The notes: a model not told the origin generated them from the sequence alone. DNA of 40,958 nucleotides from Methyloceanibacter sp. (GCA_030064755.1 JASJEH010000023.1:1-40958), one strand, 5' to 3'; positions 9,939 through 20,340 are shown, counted from the first letter of the stretch. Numbers and translations are program-made.

Positions 9939-10745
9939 CTAATACGCGTCGCCACCAAGCACATCGCCAATTCCACCGAGGATTGTGCCCTCTCCGACAC
10001 TCCGTCCGCCTGTCTGCGGCATGGAGGCGTGGATTCGGCCAGCTAGTCTGGAGAATGGCAGGCTTTGGATCCATACTTTTCCTGGCCCTGTCAGACGCGC
10101 GAAAAATACGCCCTCGCCGCCAAAAATTTGCGACTTAATGGAACCGGCTCGCTCCAGATCAAAGTTCACGGTCGGCGTCATTGCGGCGACGCAACCCGTG
10201 TCCACATGCAGGTGCTCGCCCGGGGCCAGATCGCGTTCCAACAGCGTCCCTCCGGCATTGACAAAGGCCCATCCGTCACCAGACAGGGTCTGCATGACGA
10301 AGCCTTCTCCGCCGAACATGCCGGTCATAACTTTCTGCTGAAAGTACACGCCGAGGGAAACACCACGCGCTGCACAAAGGAAAGCATCCCTCTGGCAGAT
10401 TAGCTGCCCGCCAAGATCGTCAAGTTTCATCGGAACGATGCGGCCCGGATAAGGGGAAGCGAAGGCAACGGTCGCCTTACCTCGGCCCTGATGGGTGTAA
10501 ACGGTTGTGAATAGGCTTTCTCCAGTGATCAGCCGCTTACCCGCACCGACCAATTTATCGAAGAAACCTCCTTGAGAGCCTGCGGCCTCGTCAGATCCGT
10601 CTCCAAAAACGGTATCCATGGTGATGGAGGCGTCCTTGAACATGAGGCTACCGGCCTCCGCAATAGCGCTCTCACCCGGATCAAGCTCAATCTCGACGAA
10701 TTGACTCTCAGACCCTTTAATCTCGTAAGCGATGTCATCCGCCAT
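9939..10745 (-). CDS. TIGR00266/AIM24 family protein
   Basis: MADDIAYEIKGSESQFVEIELDPGESAIAEAGSLMFKDASITMDT...GGEGFVMQTLSGDGWAFVNAGG; ATG at 10745 preferred over the ORF-track start at 10826. Confidence 0.88.
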   Translation of the reverse strand: MADDIAYEIKGSESQFVEIELDPGESAIAEAGSLMFKDASITMDTVFGDGSDEAAGSQGGFFDKLVGAGKRLITGESLFTTVYTHQGRGKATVAFASPYPGRIVPMKLDDLGGQLICQRDAFLCAARGVSLGVYFQQKVMTGMFGGEGFVMQTLSGDGWAFVNAGGTLLERDLAPGEHLHVDTGCVAAMTPTVNFDLERAGSIKSQIFGGEGVFFARLTGPGKVWIQSLPFSRLAGRIHASMPQTGGRSVGEGTILGGIGDVLGGDAY

Positions 10746-10937
10746 GCCCGTTTGCCTATCGTGCCGGGCAACCGGAATACTTGGAAACAAGACAGGGACG
10801 CTTGGAACCGAACCGAATACTGCCATTGCTTGACTCCTTTGAAAGCGCGCAATTCCTACTCGGCTCGTGTAAACAAACCCTCTACTACTAATTGCAAATT
10901 TGCGTCTTCGGAGAACGGACCAGGACGCTTCGGGGAC

Positions 10938-12362
10938 TTACCCAAGCTTGCGCAGCAATCCAATGATCCAGCGCGGCCATCTCTTCCAGAGCATTGGGCG
11001 ATAGTAGGAGAAGGCAACGCGCTTCGAAATCTCGGACAAGGTGGGATATGGCAGTACAAGCGATGTCAAATCGCCGATGCGCATCTCCTTGGCGACTGCA
11101 ACGAGCCAGAGCTGCAACAACTCTCCAGCTTCCGGCCCGACGATCGTCGCGCCAAGAACGGTGCCGTCTTTTTTTGTGATGACTTTGATGAAGCCTTCGG
11201 TCTCGCGCTCGCATTGCGCACGGTCGTTGTCGGCAAAGGGCCAGCGGTAGATTCTGATGCGCCGGAATTTCTCGCGCGCTTCGTGTTCGGTCAAACCGAT
11301 CTGTGCCAATTCCGGGTCGGTATACATCACCCTTGGAATATGCATGGCGCTAGCATCGGGCTTAAGCCGGAACAGCGCGTTCTTGATCACGATGCTCGCA
11401 TGGTAATTCGCGAGATGGGTGAACTGCTGACCGCCGACCGCATCGCCGATGGCGTAGATCTTCCGATTGGACGTCTTGAGCTGTTCGTTCACCTTGATGC
11501 CGTGTTCGGTATGCGAGACCCCGGCACGATCGAGACTGAGGCCCTTCAAGTTTGGCCTTCGGCCCGTGGCCACGAGAATGTGCGATCCCTTGACCAGGAC
11601 ATTCTCCGTCCCCTGCTGGAAATGGACGGCCAGCCCCTGAACGGACGGCTCCACCCGCTCAATACGTGTCTGCGGGTACATGGCGACGCCTGCTTCCTCC
11701 AGGCGCTTGAGCACGACCCGTGCAGCCTCGGGGTCCTCTTTCGTGATGAAATCCCCGGTGTCGAAGACGCTCACCTCGGCCCCGAGCATGCTGTAGGCCT
11801 GGCCCAGTTCCAAACCGATGGGCCCGCCCCCCAGCACGATTAGGTGCTGCACCCGCTCACCGAGATCGAAAATGGTTTCGTTGGTCAGGTAGGGAACGTC
11901 TTCAAGCCCCGAGATGGGCGGGATGTTCGGCGTGCCGCCCGTGGCAATCACAAAGCGCCGCGCTTTGACAAGGACCGGGCCGGCTTCCAGCGTCTCCTTA
12001 TCGAGGAAACTGCCTTGGGCCTGGATGACGCGCACCCCGAGCCCTGTGAAGCGCTCGAGGGAGTCGTTGGGTGCGATATTGGCGATCGCGCGGTGTACGT
12101 GATCGTGGACGGCGCGGTGATCGATCTGGGCTTCGAGAACGTCGATACCGAATGTAGAAGCGGTCCGGACTGCGTCGGCGCGCTTGGCCGCCGCTAAAAG
12201 AGCCTTGGATGGTACGCAGCCATAGTTCAGGCAGTCGCCGCCCATGAGACCCTTCTCGACCAGTACGACGGACACACCGAGTTGGGCGGCGGCGGCGGCC
12301 ACTGAAAGGCCGCCCGAGCCTGCGCCGATCACGCAGAGGTCAGGAGTTAGCTCCTCTTCCAT
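10938..12362 (-). CDS. FAD-dependent pyridine nucleotide-disulfide oxidoreductase (Lpd/MerA-like)
   Basis: FAD motif VIGAGSGGLSVAAAAAQLG, redox disulfide GGDCLNYGCVPSKAL, NAD motif VLGGGPIGLELGQAY, YAIGDAVGG. ORF extends to a TTG at 12407; ATG (MEEELTPD) at 12362 preferred. Confidence 0.92.
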   Translation of the reverse strand: MEEELTPDLCVIGAGSGGLSVAAAAAQLGVSVVLVEKGLMGGDCLNYGCVPSKALLAAAKRADAVRTASTFGIDVLEAQIDHRAVHDHVHRAIANIAPNDSLERFTGLGVRVIQAQGSFLDKETLEAGPVLVKARRFVIATGGTPNIPPISGLEDVPYLTNETIFDLGERVQHLIVLGGGPIGLELGQAYSMLGAEVSVFDTGDFITKEDPEAARVVLKRLEEAGVAMYPQTRIERVEPSVQGLAVHFQQGTENVLVKGSHILVATGRRPNLKGLSLDRAGVSHTEHGIKVNEQLKTSNRKIYAIGDAVGGQQFTHLANYHASIVIKNALFRLKPDASAMHIPRVMYTDPELAQIGLTEHEAREKFRRIRIYRWPFADNDRAQCERETEGFIKVITKKDGTVLGATIVGPEAGELLQLWLVAVAKEMRIGDLTSLVLPYPTLSEISKRVAFSYYRPMLWKRWPRWIIGLLRKLG

Positions 12363-12407
12363 TCCTGCTTTTTGTACCCCTTGCGCCGCCCCGGCAAGCT
12401 CAACCAA

Positions 12408-13220
12408 TCAGATCGTCCGGCGGCTCAGCTTTTTTGCCACAACCGGAATGAGCGCTACTACCCCCAACGCCACGACCGCTGCGATCACGTTCGTGGTCAG
12501 CAGAGCACTGGGATCGATCGCGAACATACACGAGTCATGACCGGCCTCCCCGGCCTTTGCAAGGCAGGATTCGTAGGAGGCCTGCTGCGCATCGATCACA
12601 CTGTCGAGGCCCGCGCCAGCCAGAGCGAAGGCGAAGGTCCCAGGGATGATGCCAATGAAAGTGGCGAGGACATACGTCCCGAACGACACGCCGAGCAGCC
12701 CCGGGGCGAGGTTGATGAGCCAGAACGGGAACACCGGTACCAATCTGAGGAAGAGCAAGTAGCTCAGCGCATCCTCTCGAAAGCCCTCGGCAAACCGCTG
12801 CAGCTTCGGACCAGCCTTGGCGATGAGAACATCCCGCAGGGCCCCGCGCGCGACAAGGAAGATGGCCGTTGCCCCGATTGTGGCGCCAAGAACAGACAGG
12901 GCGCCGCCGATGAGCCAGCCGAACAAAAAGCCACCGGCGATGGTAAGCACCACACCGCCGGGGATCGAAAGCGCAACTATGACAGCGTATAGGAGCGTGA
13001 ATGCGGCCAAGGCGAGCACATAGTGATCGTGCATCAAGGTCCGCAGGCTTTCGTGGTTGGCCGCCAGCTGTTCAAGGCTCAGATAATGGTGCCAGCCCAT
13101 GCTCACGACCAAGGCGGCAACGCCGGCTAAAGCCAGCAGCGGCCAAAGCCGCTTCAGCCAATCTGCTGCCCCCCAAGTCATGTTCTCTACGTGCTCCATG
13201 CCGACCGGCACTCCTTTCAT
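12408..13220 (-). CDS. TVP38/TMEM64 (SNARE-associated/DedA-like) membrane protein
   Basis: 270 aa, several TM segments; SIPGGVVLTIAGGFLFGWLIGGALSVLGATIGATAIFLVAR and LRLVPVFPFWLINLAPGLLGVSFGTYVLATFIGIIPGTFAFALAGAGL. Confidence 0.92.
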   Translation of the reverse strand: MKGVPVGMEHVENMTWGAADWLKRLWPLLALAGVAALVVSMGWHHYLSLEQLAANHESLRTLMHDHYVLALAAFTLLYAVIVALSIPGGVVLTIAGGFLFGWLIGGALSVLGATIGATAIFLVARGALRDVLIAKAGPKLQRFAEGFREDALSYLLFLRLVPVFPFWLINLAPGLLGVSFGTYVLATFIGIIPGTFAFALAGAGLDSVIDAQQASYESCLAKAGEAGHDSCMFAIDPSALLTTNVIAAVVALGVVALIPVVAKKLSRRTI

Positions 13221-13415
13221 GGATCAAGATTCCCGGTAGGGGATCAAGTCTCCTATGTTTCCGGTCGCTTATAGATAGGACCTACTAAGCCGGATGGGGA
13301 ATGCCCTGTCGCAGCCTTGTGATGGACCGTCAGCCGCTGTGAAGCGTTTCGGCGCCACTGATGCCGTTTTGGGACGGTTTTTGGGGCGTTGTAGGCCGAA
13401 AAGTCCGCTGATTGA

Positions 13416-13444
13416 TTGACTTGCCCGCTTCCCGCACCTATAAG
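13416..13444 (+). promoter_or_regulatory. Predicted sigma70-type promoter of rpmH
   Basis: TTGACT (13416-13421) - 17 bp - TATAAG (13439-13444), about 75 nt upstream of the rpmH GTG. Confidence 0.7.
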
Positions 13445-13518
13445 CCGCTCCGAACCATTTCGCCTCCGAGGCCCGCTTTCCATGGTGAACTGCGAGGACG
13501 GATGGCAGGAGAAAGTCC

Positions 13519-13653
13519 GTGAAACGCACTTATCAACCCTCGCGGCTCGTCCGCAAACGGCGCCATGGTTTTCGCGCGCGCATGGCTACCAAGGGTGGCC
13601 GCAAGGTGATTGCGCGCCGCAGAGCCAAGGGCCGTAAACGCTTGTCAGCCTAG
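13519..13653 (+). CDS. rpmH: 50S ribosomal protein L34
   Basis: GTG-initiated 44 aa: [44 protein letters not shown]; below the ORF-track length cutoff; SD-like aggaga upstream; followed by rnpA. Confidence 0.97.
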   Translation: MKRTYQPSRLVRKRRHGFRARMATKGGRKVIARRRAKGRKRLSA

Positions 13654-13677
13654 GCGGCATCGAACCGCCTCACCCCG

Positions 13678-14064
13678 GTGACGGCCATCGGACGTCTCAA
13701 GACCCGGTCTGAGTTTGTGTTCGTGAAGGGCGGCAGGCGCTTCGCGACACCGTCATTTGTGCTGCAAGCCCGGCGCCGCTTGCCGAGCTCAACCCAGACC
13801 CCCGAGTTAGCCCGTTTCGGCTTCACCGCGACCAAACGCCTCGGGAGCGCGGTCGTCCGCAACCGTGCGCGGCGGCGACTCAGGGAGGCTGTGCGCCTCG
13901 CTGCCTCCAGCGGCGCCATCGACGGGTATGATTATGTGTTGATCGCGCGCGGGGGCGCGGTACAACGGCCTTTCACCGAGGTGATCAAGGATCTTCAGCG
14001 CGCGCTGACCAAGGTGCACGAGCCCGCGTCGGGCAGGCGGCACCGTAAGCCCCCTTCGGCCTAG
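13678..14064 (+). CDS. rnpA: Ribonuclease P protein component
   Basis: GTG start; RLKTRSEFVFVKGGRRFATPSFVLQARRR...RFGFTATKRLGSAVVRNRARRRLREAVR (RNR motif region); between rpmH and yidC. Confidence 0.95.
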   Translation: MTAIGRLKTRSEFVFVKGGRRFATPSFVLQARRRLPSSTQTPELARFGFTATKRLGSAVVRNRARRRLREAVRLAASSGAIDGYDYVLIARGGAVQRPFTEVIKDLQRALTKVHEPASGRRHRKPPSA

Positions 14065-14114
14065 CGCCGATCGGAAAAACCGAGCACGACAACAGCCACC
14101 GGGCCCAAGACGAC

Positions 14115-16205
14115 ATGGACGAGAACAACCGCAACTTTATCTTGGCGATCGTACTGTCGATGACCGTACTCTTCGCCTGGCAGTTCTTCTTCGTGCCGAC
14201 GAAGCCGCCCGGCGAGCAGCAGGCCGCTCAGACAGGGCAGACCCAACGGACTGGCGAGCAGGGACCGCCGGCCCCATCCGCCGAGGTCGGTCAGGCGCCG
14301 CGCCCAGGAGCCGGCACCGCGCCACAGCCGGAAGGGTCCCCGACGGGCGTCACCCGGGCGGCGGCGCTGGCCGCGTCCCCCCGTATCGCGATTGAAACAC
14401 CAAGCGTTCGCGGCTCGATCTCGCTTAAGGGCGCGCGCATCGACGATCTCACGTTGAAGGACTACCGGGTGACTGTCGATCCCGACAGCCCCCAAGTGAT
14501 CTTGCTTTCGCCGGCTGGCGGACCGCATGCCTATTATGCCGAGCGCGGCTTTGTGAGCGCTGGAGCGCGCCAGATGCCCTTGCCGTCCGGCGACACGCTG
14601 TGGACCGCCGAGGGCACCGGAAAGCTTACGCCCGACACGCCGATCACCCTCACCTACGACAATGGCGAGGGGCTCCAGTTCACCCGCACCATCTTGGTCG
14701 ACGACAAGTACATGTTCACGATCGACGACAAGGTGACGAACACCGGCACCGAGACGGCCACCATTTACCCCTACGGCCTCGTCTCGCGGCACGAGCTACC
14801 CGAGACCCAAGGCTTCTACATCCTGCATGAGGGGTTGATTGGCGTCGTTGACGACGGCCTAGAAGAAATCAGCTATAGCAGCGCCCTCGAAGACCAGCCC
14901 CAGAAATTCAAGAGTACGAATGGCTGGCTCGGCATTACCGACAAGTATTGGGCGACAGCCATTGTGCCTGCGCAGAACATTCCGTTCGAAGCCAAGTTCG
15001 CGGGGTCGGACAATGGCGGCCGCAAGCGCTTCCAGACCGATTACTTGATGAACGCCATGGACGTTCCGCCAGGTGGCACCATCAACGTGTCGGGCCAAAT
15101 CTTTGCTGGCGCCAAGGAAGTGAACGTGGTGGACGGCTATGCCAGCACCTACAACATCCCCAAGTTCGATCTGCTGATCGACTGGGGCTGGTTCTACTTC
15201 CTAACAAAACCGCTCTTCTACGCGCTCGACTACTTCTTCAAGTTGGTCGGCAACTTCGGCGTCTCGATCTTGATCGTCACGGTACTGATCAAACTCGTGC
15301 TGTTTCCGCTCGCGAACAAGTCCTACGAGTCCATGAGCCGGATGAAGAAGCTGGCGCCGGAGATGCAGAAGATCAAAGAGCGCTATGCCGACGATCGAAT
15401 GCGTCAGCAGCAGGCGATGATGGATCTGTACAAGAAGGAAAAGGTGAACCCTGCCTCGGGCTGTTTGCCTATACTTGTGCAGATACCGGTCTTCTTCGCG
15501 CTCTATAAGGTGCTCTTCGTTACCATCGAAATGCGCCATGCGCCGTTCTTCGGCTGGATCAAAGACCTTTCGGCAGCCGACCCAACGTCGATGTTCAATC
15601 TCTTCGGACTCATTCCGTGGAACCCGCCATTGTTCCTGATGGTCGGCGCCTGGCCGATCATCATGGGTGTGACCATGTGGTTCCAGATGAAGCTGAACCC
15701 GGCGCCGCCAGATCCGATTCAGCAAAAGATCTTTACTTGGATGCCGGTGGTCTTCACCTACATGCTGGCTTCGTTCCCTGCGGGCCTAGTGATCTACTGG
15801 GCCTGGAACAACTTCCTATCGATCCTTCAGCAATCGGTGATCATGTGGCGCCAGGGCGTCGACATTCCTCTGCTTGAGAATCTTGGCTTTAGGCCACCGA
15901 AGGCCCCAGTCGACGACTCCGAGGAAGCCAAAACCGCTCGGGCCACAGCCGAGGAGAAGCGCAGCGCCAAAGCCTCGCGGCGGGCTGAAAGGGCGGCGAA
16001 GCAGTCCGCCGCCGAGATGGAATCGGACGAGGCGGCTGACGCGGCGGAGGAGGTGGTCAACGGCGCCGAGGCTGAAGCGCCCGCTCCGAAAAAGGCCGCG
16101 CCCAAGAAAGCTGCAACCAAGAAGCGGGCCCCACGCAAGCGGGCAGCGAAGAAAGCCGCTCCCAAAGCGACCGGCAACGAGGCAGATGGGGAGAGCCCGG
16201 CCTAG
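14115..16205 (+). CDS. yidC: Membrane protein insertase YidC
   Basis: 696 aa; MDENNRNFILAIVLSMTVLFAWQFFF, periplasmic domain, NFGVSILIVTVLIKLVLFPLANKSYESMSRMKKLAPEMQKIKERY; Lys/Ala-rich C-tail. Confidence 0.97.
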   Translation: MDENNRNFILAIVLSMTVLFAWQFFFVPTKPPGEQQAAQTGQTQRTGEQGPPAPSAEVGQAPRPGAGTAPQPEGSPTGVTRAAALAASPRIAIETPSVRGSISLKGARIDDLTLKDYRVTVDPDSPQVILLSPAGGPHAYYAERGFVSAGARQMPLPSGDTLWTAEGTGKLTPDTPITLTYDNGEGLQFTRTILVDDKYMFTIDDKVTNTGTETATIYPYGLVSRHELPETQGFYILHEGLIGVVDDGLEEISYSSALEDQPQKFKSTNGWLGITDKYWATAIVPAQNIPFEAKFAGSDNGGRKRFQTDYLMNAMDVPPGGTINVSGQIFAGAKEVNVVDGYASTYNIPKFDLLIDWGWFYFLTKPLFYALDYFFKLVGNFGVSILIVTVLIKLVLFPLANKSYESMSRMKKLAPEMQKIKERYADDRMRQQQAMMDLYKKEKVNPASGCLPILVQIPVFFALYKVLFVTIEMRHAPFFGWIKDLSAADPTSMFNLFGLIPWNPPLFLMVGAWPIIMGVTMWFQMKLNPAPPDPIQQKIFTWMPVVFTYMLASFPAGLVIYWAWNNFLSILQQSVIMWRQGVDIPLLENLGFRPPKAPVDDSEEAKTARATAEEKRSAKASRRAERAAKQSAAEMESDEAADAAEEVVNGAEAEAPAPKKAAPKKAATKKRAPRKRAAKKAAPKATGNEADGESPA

Positions 16206-16250
16206 CGCCGACGCTTTCCGCTTGTGGTTGCCCGTGAAGCCGGGCACTCC

Positions 16251-16931
16251 ATGACCATGACCGACTTCGAATTCACCAAGGCTGAGCTTTCGCGCGGTAA
16301 AGCTCTGTTCCGTACCCCTTGCGATTTCGTTCTGGGAGCCGTCGCCGTTGACGGGCTGCCTCAGGACGGCCGCCCCGAAATCGCCTTTGCCGGGCGATCG
16401 AATGTGGGCAAATCGAGCCTTATCAATGCGCTCACCGGACGCAAGACGCTGGCACGTGTCTCCGTAACGCCAGGACGAACCCGCGAGCTCAATTTCTTCA
16501 CCCTTGGCGCCAATGGACCCGACGGCGCGGGCAGCGCCTATCTCGTGGACATGCCGGGTTACGGCTACGCGAAGGTCTCCCGATCCGCGGTCAAGGGGTG
16601 GACGCGGCTCATCGAGGACTATCTGAAAGGCCGCCGCGAGCTAAAGCGGGTTTTCCTGTTGATCGATGCCCGCCATGGCCTGAAGGCGAATGACCGGGAC
16701 ACGATGACGCTCATGGACGAGGCCGCTGTCTCCTATCAGGGCGTCCTGACAAAGGCCGACAAGCCAAAGAGAACCGAATTGGAGGCGGTCATCGCGAAGA
16801 CGGAGGCGGAGCTTGCCAAGCGCCCGGCCGCCTTCCCCCATCTGCTCGTCACCTCGGCCCGAGAGGGTGTCGGCATCCCCGAACTGCGGGCGACAATTGC
16901 CGGCCTCTTGCCAAACGGCGTTGAACGTTAA
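16251..16931 (+). CDS. engB: Ribosome biogenesis GTP-binding protein EngB/YihA
   Basis: P-loop [55 protein letters not shown] track starts at GTG 16224; ATG at 16251 preferred. Confidence 0.95.
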   Translation: MTMTDFEFTKAELSRGKALFRTPCDFVLGAVAVDGLPQDGRPEIAFAGRSNVGKSSLINALTGRKTLARVSVTPGRTRELNFFTLGANGPDGAGSAYLVDMPGYGYAKVSRSAVKGWTRLIEDYLKGRRELKRVFLLIDARHGLKANDRDTMTLMDEAAVSYQGVLTKADKPKRTELEAVIAKTEAELAKRPAAFPHLLVTSAREGVGIPELRATIAGLLPNGVER

Positions 16932-16950
16932 GGCCTTCCGCCGCTATAAG
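16921..16950 (+). promoter_or_regulatory. Predicted sigma70-type promoter of argB, overlapping the engB stop
   Basis: TTGAAC (16921-16926) - 18 bp - TATAAG (16945-16950); argB GTG at 16958. Confidence 0.55.
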
Positions 16951-16957
16951 CGCACCC

Positions 16958-17944
16958 GTGACAGATACGAAGACAGACTCGCCCTCGGGCCCTGATACAG
17001 CCGCGACCGGCGCCGCGCTGACGGACGCGCTCGGCTCGGTGCACACCAAGGCGAAGATCTTGTCCGAGGCGCTGCCTTACATGCAGCGCTACGATCGCCA
17101 GACAGTCGTGGTGAAGTATGGCGGCCATGCCATGGGCGATCCGGAGTTGGCGAAGGATTTCGCTCGCGATGTGGTGCTGCTGAAACAGGCCGGGGTGAAC
17201 CCCGTCGTGGTTCATGGCGGCGGCCCGCAGATCGGGCGCCTGCTGGAGCGCCTCAACATCAAGTCAGAGTTCAAGGACGGCCTGCGTGTCACGGACCGGC
17301 AAACGGTCGATGTCGTCGAGATGGTCCTTGCGGGGTCGGTGAATAAGGAAATCGTCTCTGCCATCAATGATCAGGGCGGCAAGGCCGTGGGCATCAGCGG
17401 CAAGGACGCCAACCTGATGCGGGCTAAGCGGCTCGAACGGCGCGTACGTGATCCTGAATCCAATATCGAGAAGGTCTTGGACCTTGGTTTCGTCGGCGAG
17501 CCCGGGCTGGTCGAGCCGCATATCATCGACGTCATCATTCAGTCCGACCTAATCCCGGTAGTAGCGCCGATTGGCGTTGGCCCCGAGGGCGAGACGCTGA
17601 ATATCAACGCGGACACGTTCGCGGCTGCCGTCGCAGTTGCGCTCAAGGCGAAGCGCTTGCTGCTGCTAACGGATGTGGATGGCGTTCTGGACAAGGACGG
17701 CAACCTCGTCCGCTCGATGACGACGACGGAAGCGCTTGAGTTGATCGCCGACGGCACCATTACCGGCGGCATGATTCCGAAGATCGAAAGCTGCATCGAC
17801 GTCATCGCCGACGGCGTGGAGGCCGTCGTCATCATCAACGGCAAGGTGCCTCACTCGGTCCTGCTGGAGCTCTTCACCGAGCACGGCGCCGGTACGCTGA
17901 TCGAGCGGCGGCGCCTGGGCGGAAACCGCACGAGGCAGCCATGA
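16958..17944 (+). CDS. argB: Acetylglutamate kinase
   Basis: 328 aa; [65 protein letters not shown]. Confidence 0.97.
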   Translation: MTDTKTDSPSGPDTAATGAALTDALGSVHTKAKILSEALPYMQRYDRQTVVVKYGGHAMGDPELAKDFARDVVLLKQAGVNPVVVHGGGPQIGRLLERLNIKSEFKDGLRVTDRQTVDVVEMVLAGSVNKEIVSAINDQGGKAVGISGKDANLMRAKRLERRVRDPESNIEKVLDLGFVGEPGLVEPHIIDVIIQSDLIPVVAPIGVGPEGETLNINADTFAAAVAVALKAKRLLLLTDVDGVLDKDGNLVRSMTTTEALELIADGTITGGMIPKIESCIDVIADGVEAVVIINGKVPHSVLLELFTEHGAGTLIERRRLGGNRTRQP

Positions 17945-18711
17945 CGCCTGCCGTGGCCAGGAGCCCCGTCGAGCGAGGGTTCGACCATGTGGAGACCTGG
18001 GTGTTCGACCTCGATAACACGCTCTATCCGGCTGAGTGCGATCTGTTCTCCCAAATCGACCGCCGCATGGGAGCCTTTATCGCCGAGACATTGGATCTCT
18101 CGCTTGAAGACGCGCACGCCCTCCGTAGGCAATACTATTTCGAACACGGGACGACGCTCGCTGGACTGATCCGCCTCCACAACATCAAGCCGCACGACTT
18201 CCTCGACTTTGTGCACGATATCGACCTCGCCGTGGTCGATCCATCACCGGAGCTCGGCGCCGCGATCGCGGCCCTGCCGGGCCGAAAGCTGGTCTTCACC
18301 AATGGCTGCCGCAATCATGCGGAGCGGGTGACGGCGAAGCTCGGCGTCCGGGATCTCTTCGAGGACATTTTCGATATTCACGCCCTAGAATACGTGAACC
18401 CCAAGCCGTCGCTGGAAGGGTTCAGGCGTTTCTTCGCAGCGCATGACATCGCCGCGGAGCGGGCGGCACTCTTCGACGACCTGCCGCATAACCTCGAAAC
18501 CGCACACGCGCTCGGCATGACCACGATCTGGATCGACTGCCGCGCCATGGGCCGGCCTGAGCACGTGGCGCACGAGGACTGGGCCGAGTTGCCCGAGCAC
18601 ATTCACCATCGTACGGAGGCGCTTACGCCCTTCGTCGCCGCCATTGGGGCTTCGCTCGCGGAGGATGCGGAGAGTCGCAAGACTCCTGACCGCGAAGGGA
18701 ACCCACGTTAA
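17941..18711 (+). CDS. HAD-family pyrimidine 5'-nucleotidase
   Basis: [24 protein letters not shown]...[14 protein letters not shown]...[25 protein letters not shown] overlap with argB. Confidence 0.88.
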   Translation: MTPAVARSPVERGFDHVETWVFDLDNTLYPAECDLFSQIDRRMGAFIAETLDLSLEDAHALRRQYYFEHGTTLAGLIRLHNIKPHDFLDFVHDIDLAVVDPSPELGAAIAALPGRKLVFTNGCRNHAERVTAKLGVRDLFEDIFDIHALEYVNPKPSLEGFRRFFAAHDIAAERAALFDDLPHNLETAHALGMTTIWIDCRAMGRPEHVAHEDWAELPEHIHHRTEALTPFVAAIGASLAEDAESRKTPDREGNPR

Positions 18712-18735
18712 TCCAAAGCGTTTCGGGAGAGGTCT

Positions 18736-19578
18736 ATGTCGCACGATCATCTGAAGAACTTCATCGACGGCGCATTCGAGCACGCATCCGATATCAATTC
18801 GGACACGAAGGGTGTGGTGCGCGACGGCGTCGAGGAGGTTTTGGACCTGCTCGACAAGGGCGAGTTGCGCGTCGCCGAGAAGATTGATGGCGAGTGGGTC
18901 GTCAATCAGTGGGTCAAGAAGGCCATCCTGCTGTCCTTCAAGCTCAACGATCCGAAGCGGATGGATTGCGGGCCAGATGGCTCGTCGTGGTGGGACAAGG
19001 TCCCCTTGAAGTTCGAGAAGTGGAAGGCCAAGGACTTCAAGGAAGCCGGCTTCCGCGCCGTGCCTGGCTGTATCGTCCGGCACTCGGCCTTTGTCGCTCC
19101 CGGGGTCGTCCTCATGCCCTCCTTCGTCAATCTCGGCGCGTATGTCGATAGCGGCTCGATGATCGACACTTGGGCCACGGTGGGCTCCTGCGCGCAGATC
19201 GGCAAGAACGTGCATTTGTCGGGCGGGGCCGGCATTGGCGGCGTCCTTGAGCCGCTGCAAGCCAATCCTGTGATTATCGAAGACAATTGCTTTATCGGTG
19301 CCCGCGCCGAAGTGGCCGAGGGCGTGATCGTCGGTGAAGGCTCCGTGCTCTCCATGGGGGTCTATATCGGCCAATCCACCAAGATCATTGATCGAGCGAC
19401 AGGTTTCGTGCACCAGGGCCGCGTACCGCCCTACTCAGTGGTGGTGTCGGGGTCCATGCCGGGCAAGCCGCTGCCGGACGGCTCGCCAGGTCCGTCACTG
19501 TATTGCGCCGTGATCGTCAAGACCGTGGACGAGCAGACTCGTTCCAAGACGTCGATCAACGAATTGCTGCGAGACTGA
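18736..19578 (+). CDS. dapD: 2,3,4,5-tetrahydropyridine-2,6-dicarboxylate N-succinyltransferase
   Basis: 280 aa; left-handed beta-helix repeats; [69 protein letters not shown]. Confidence 0.97.
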   Translation: MSHDHLKNFIDGAFEHASDINSDTKGVVRDGVEEVLDLLDKGELRVAEKIDGEWVVNQWVKKAILLSFKLNDPKRMDCGPDGSSWWDKVPLKFEKWKAKDFKEAGFRAVPGCIVRHSAFVAPGVVLMPSFVNLGAYVDSGSMIDTWATVGSCAQIGKNVHLSGGAGIGGVLEPLQANPVIIEDNCFIGARAEVAEGVIVGEGSVLSMGVYIGQSTKIIDRATGFVHQGRVPPYSVVVSGSMPGKPLPDGSPGPSLYCAVIVKTVDEQTRSKTSINELLRD

Positions 19579-19596
19579 TTTCAGGTAGAGTGCCGT

Positions 19597-19639
19597 CGCG
19601 GGCTGCTGGCCTCGGCCATGACAGTCCCTCGGTTTTTTT
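19597..19639 (+). terminator. Possible intrinsic terminator after dapD
   Basis: Imperfect hairpin (GGGCTG...CAGtCCC) followed by ggttttttt. Confidence 0.35.
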
Positions 19640-19753
19640 GCAGTTCATGCGTGCCCAAACAGACAGTACCATTTGCGACGTCATGATTCGGGCCTAGAGC
19701 CTTTCATGGCTAGGACCTGAAACTTGCGTCAGACGCTGACCAAGGGGGAAACG

Positions 19754-20200
19754 ATGGATCTGCAGTACATCTTCACATCGCTGGAGGGTCGCATCAACCG
19801 CGCCAAATGGTGGGCCGGTGTTGTGATCCTTGGCATCGTCAGCATCATTCTCGGGGTGTTGATCGAAGTGATCTTCGGGACAGGTTTCTTTGGCGGGTTC
19901 TTGGCGACGCTCGTCGCGCTGGCGCTGTTCTTCCCAACCTACGCCGTATGCTCCAAGCGTTTCCAGGACCGGGAAAAGCCTGGAAAAATGGCACTCTATG
20001 GTCTGGTCCCGTCGCTCATTGCGAGCTTGCTCGACGCTTGGGGCCTAACCGGAACGCCGGATCAGCTGAATGCCCTCGGCTGGCTATGTGTTCTGATCAA
20101 TCTTGGTGTCGGCCTGTGGTTCTTGATTGAACTCGGCATCCTTAAAGGAACGCCGGGGTCCAACCAATATGGCGGCGACCCCCTGGCCGCCCTGAGCTAG
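19754..20200 (+). CDS. DUF805 membrane protein
   Basis: MDLQYIFTSLEGRINRAKWWAGVVILGIVSIIL...YAVCSKRFQDREKPG...ELGILKGTPGSNQYGGDPL; classic DUF805 pattern; SD gggggaaacg before ATG 19754. Confidence 0.9.
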   Translation: MDLQYIFTSLEGRINRAKWWAGVVILGIVSIILGVLIEVIFGTGFFGGFLATLVALALFFPTYAVCSKRFQDREKPGKMALYGLVPSLIASLLDAWGLTGTPDQLNALGWLCVLINLGVGLWFLIELGILKGTPGSNQYGGDPLAALS

Positions 20201-20340
20201 GACGCCTCCAAACCCCGGCGTGCTGAAAGGCTGCCACCCGCGGCACTGCGCTGTTCCCCCGCTTGCCATCGGCGCGGCGCGCCGTCATGTTTCGGGGCCG
20301 CGCCCGGCATAAGCGCTTCAAGTTCTTAAGGACAACCTTC

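Noticed and set aside
10572-11843. 423-aa plus-strand ORF opposite the AIM24 and oxidoreductase genes
   Set aside because: Shadow of conserved minus-strand genes; spans two genes and a spacer without its own start signals.
13495-13521. GGCAGGAGAAAGTCCGTG just before rpmH resembles the RNase P RNA signature GAGGAAAGTCCGGGC
   Set aside because: No other rnpB conserved elements follow; the region is the L34 leader with its Shine-Dalgarno, so the match is coincidental.
18385-19413. 342-aa antisense ORF over dapD and the HAD gene
   Set aside because: Shadow ORF caused by GC3 bias; dapD and HAD frames are clearly coding.
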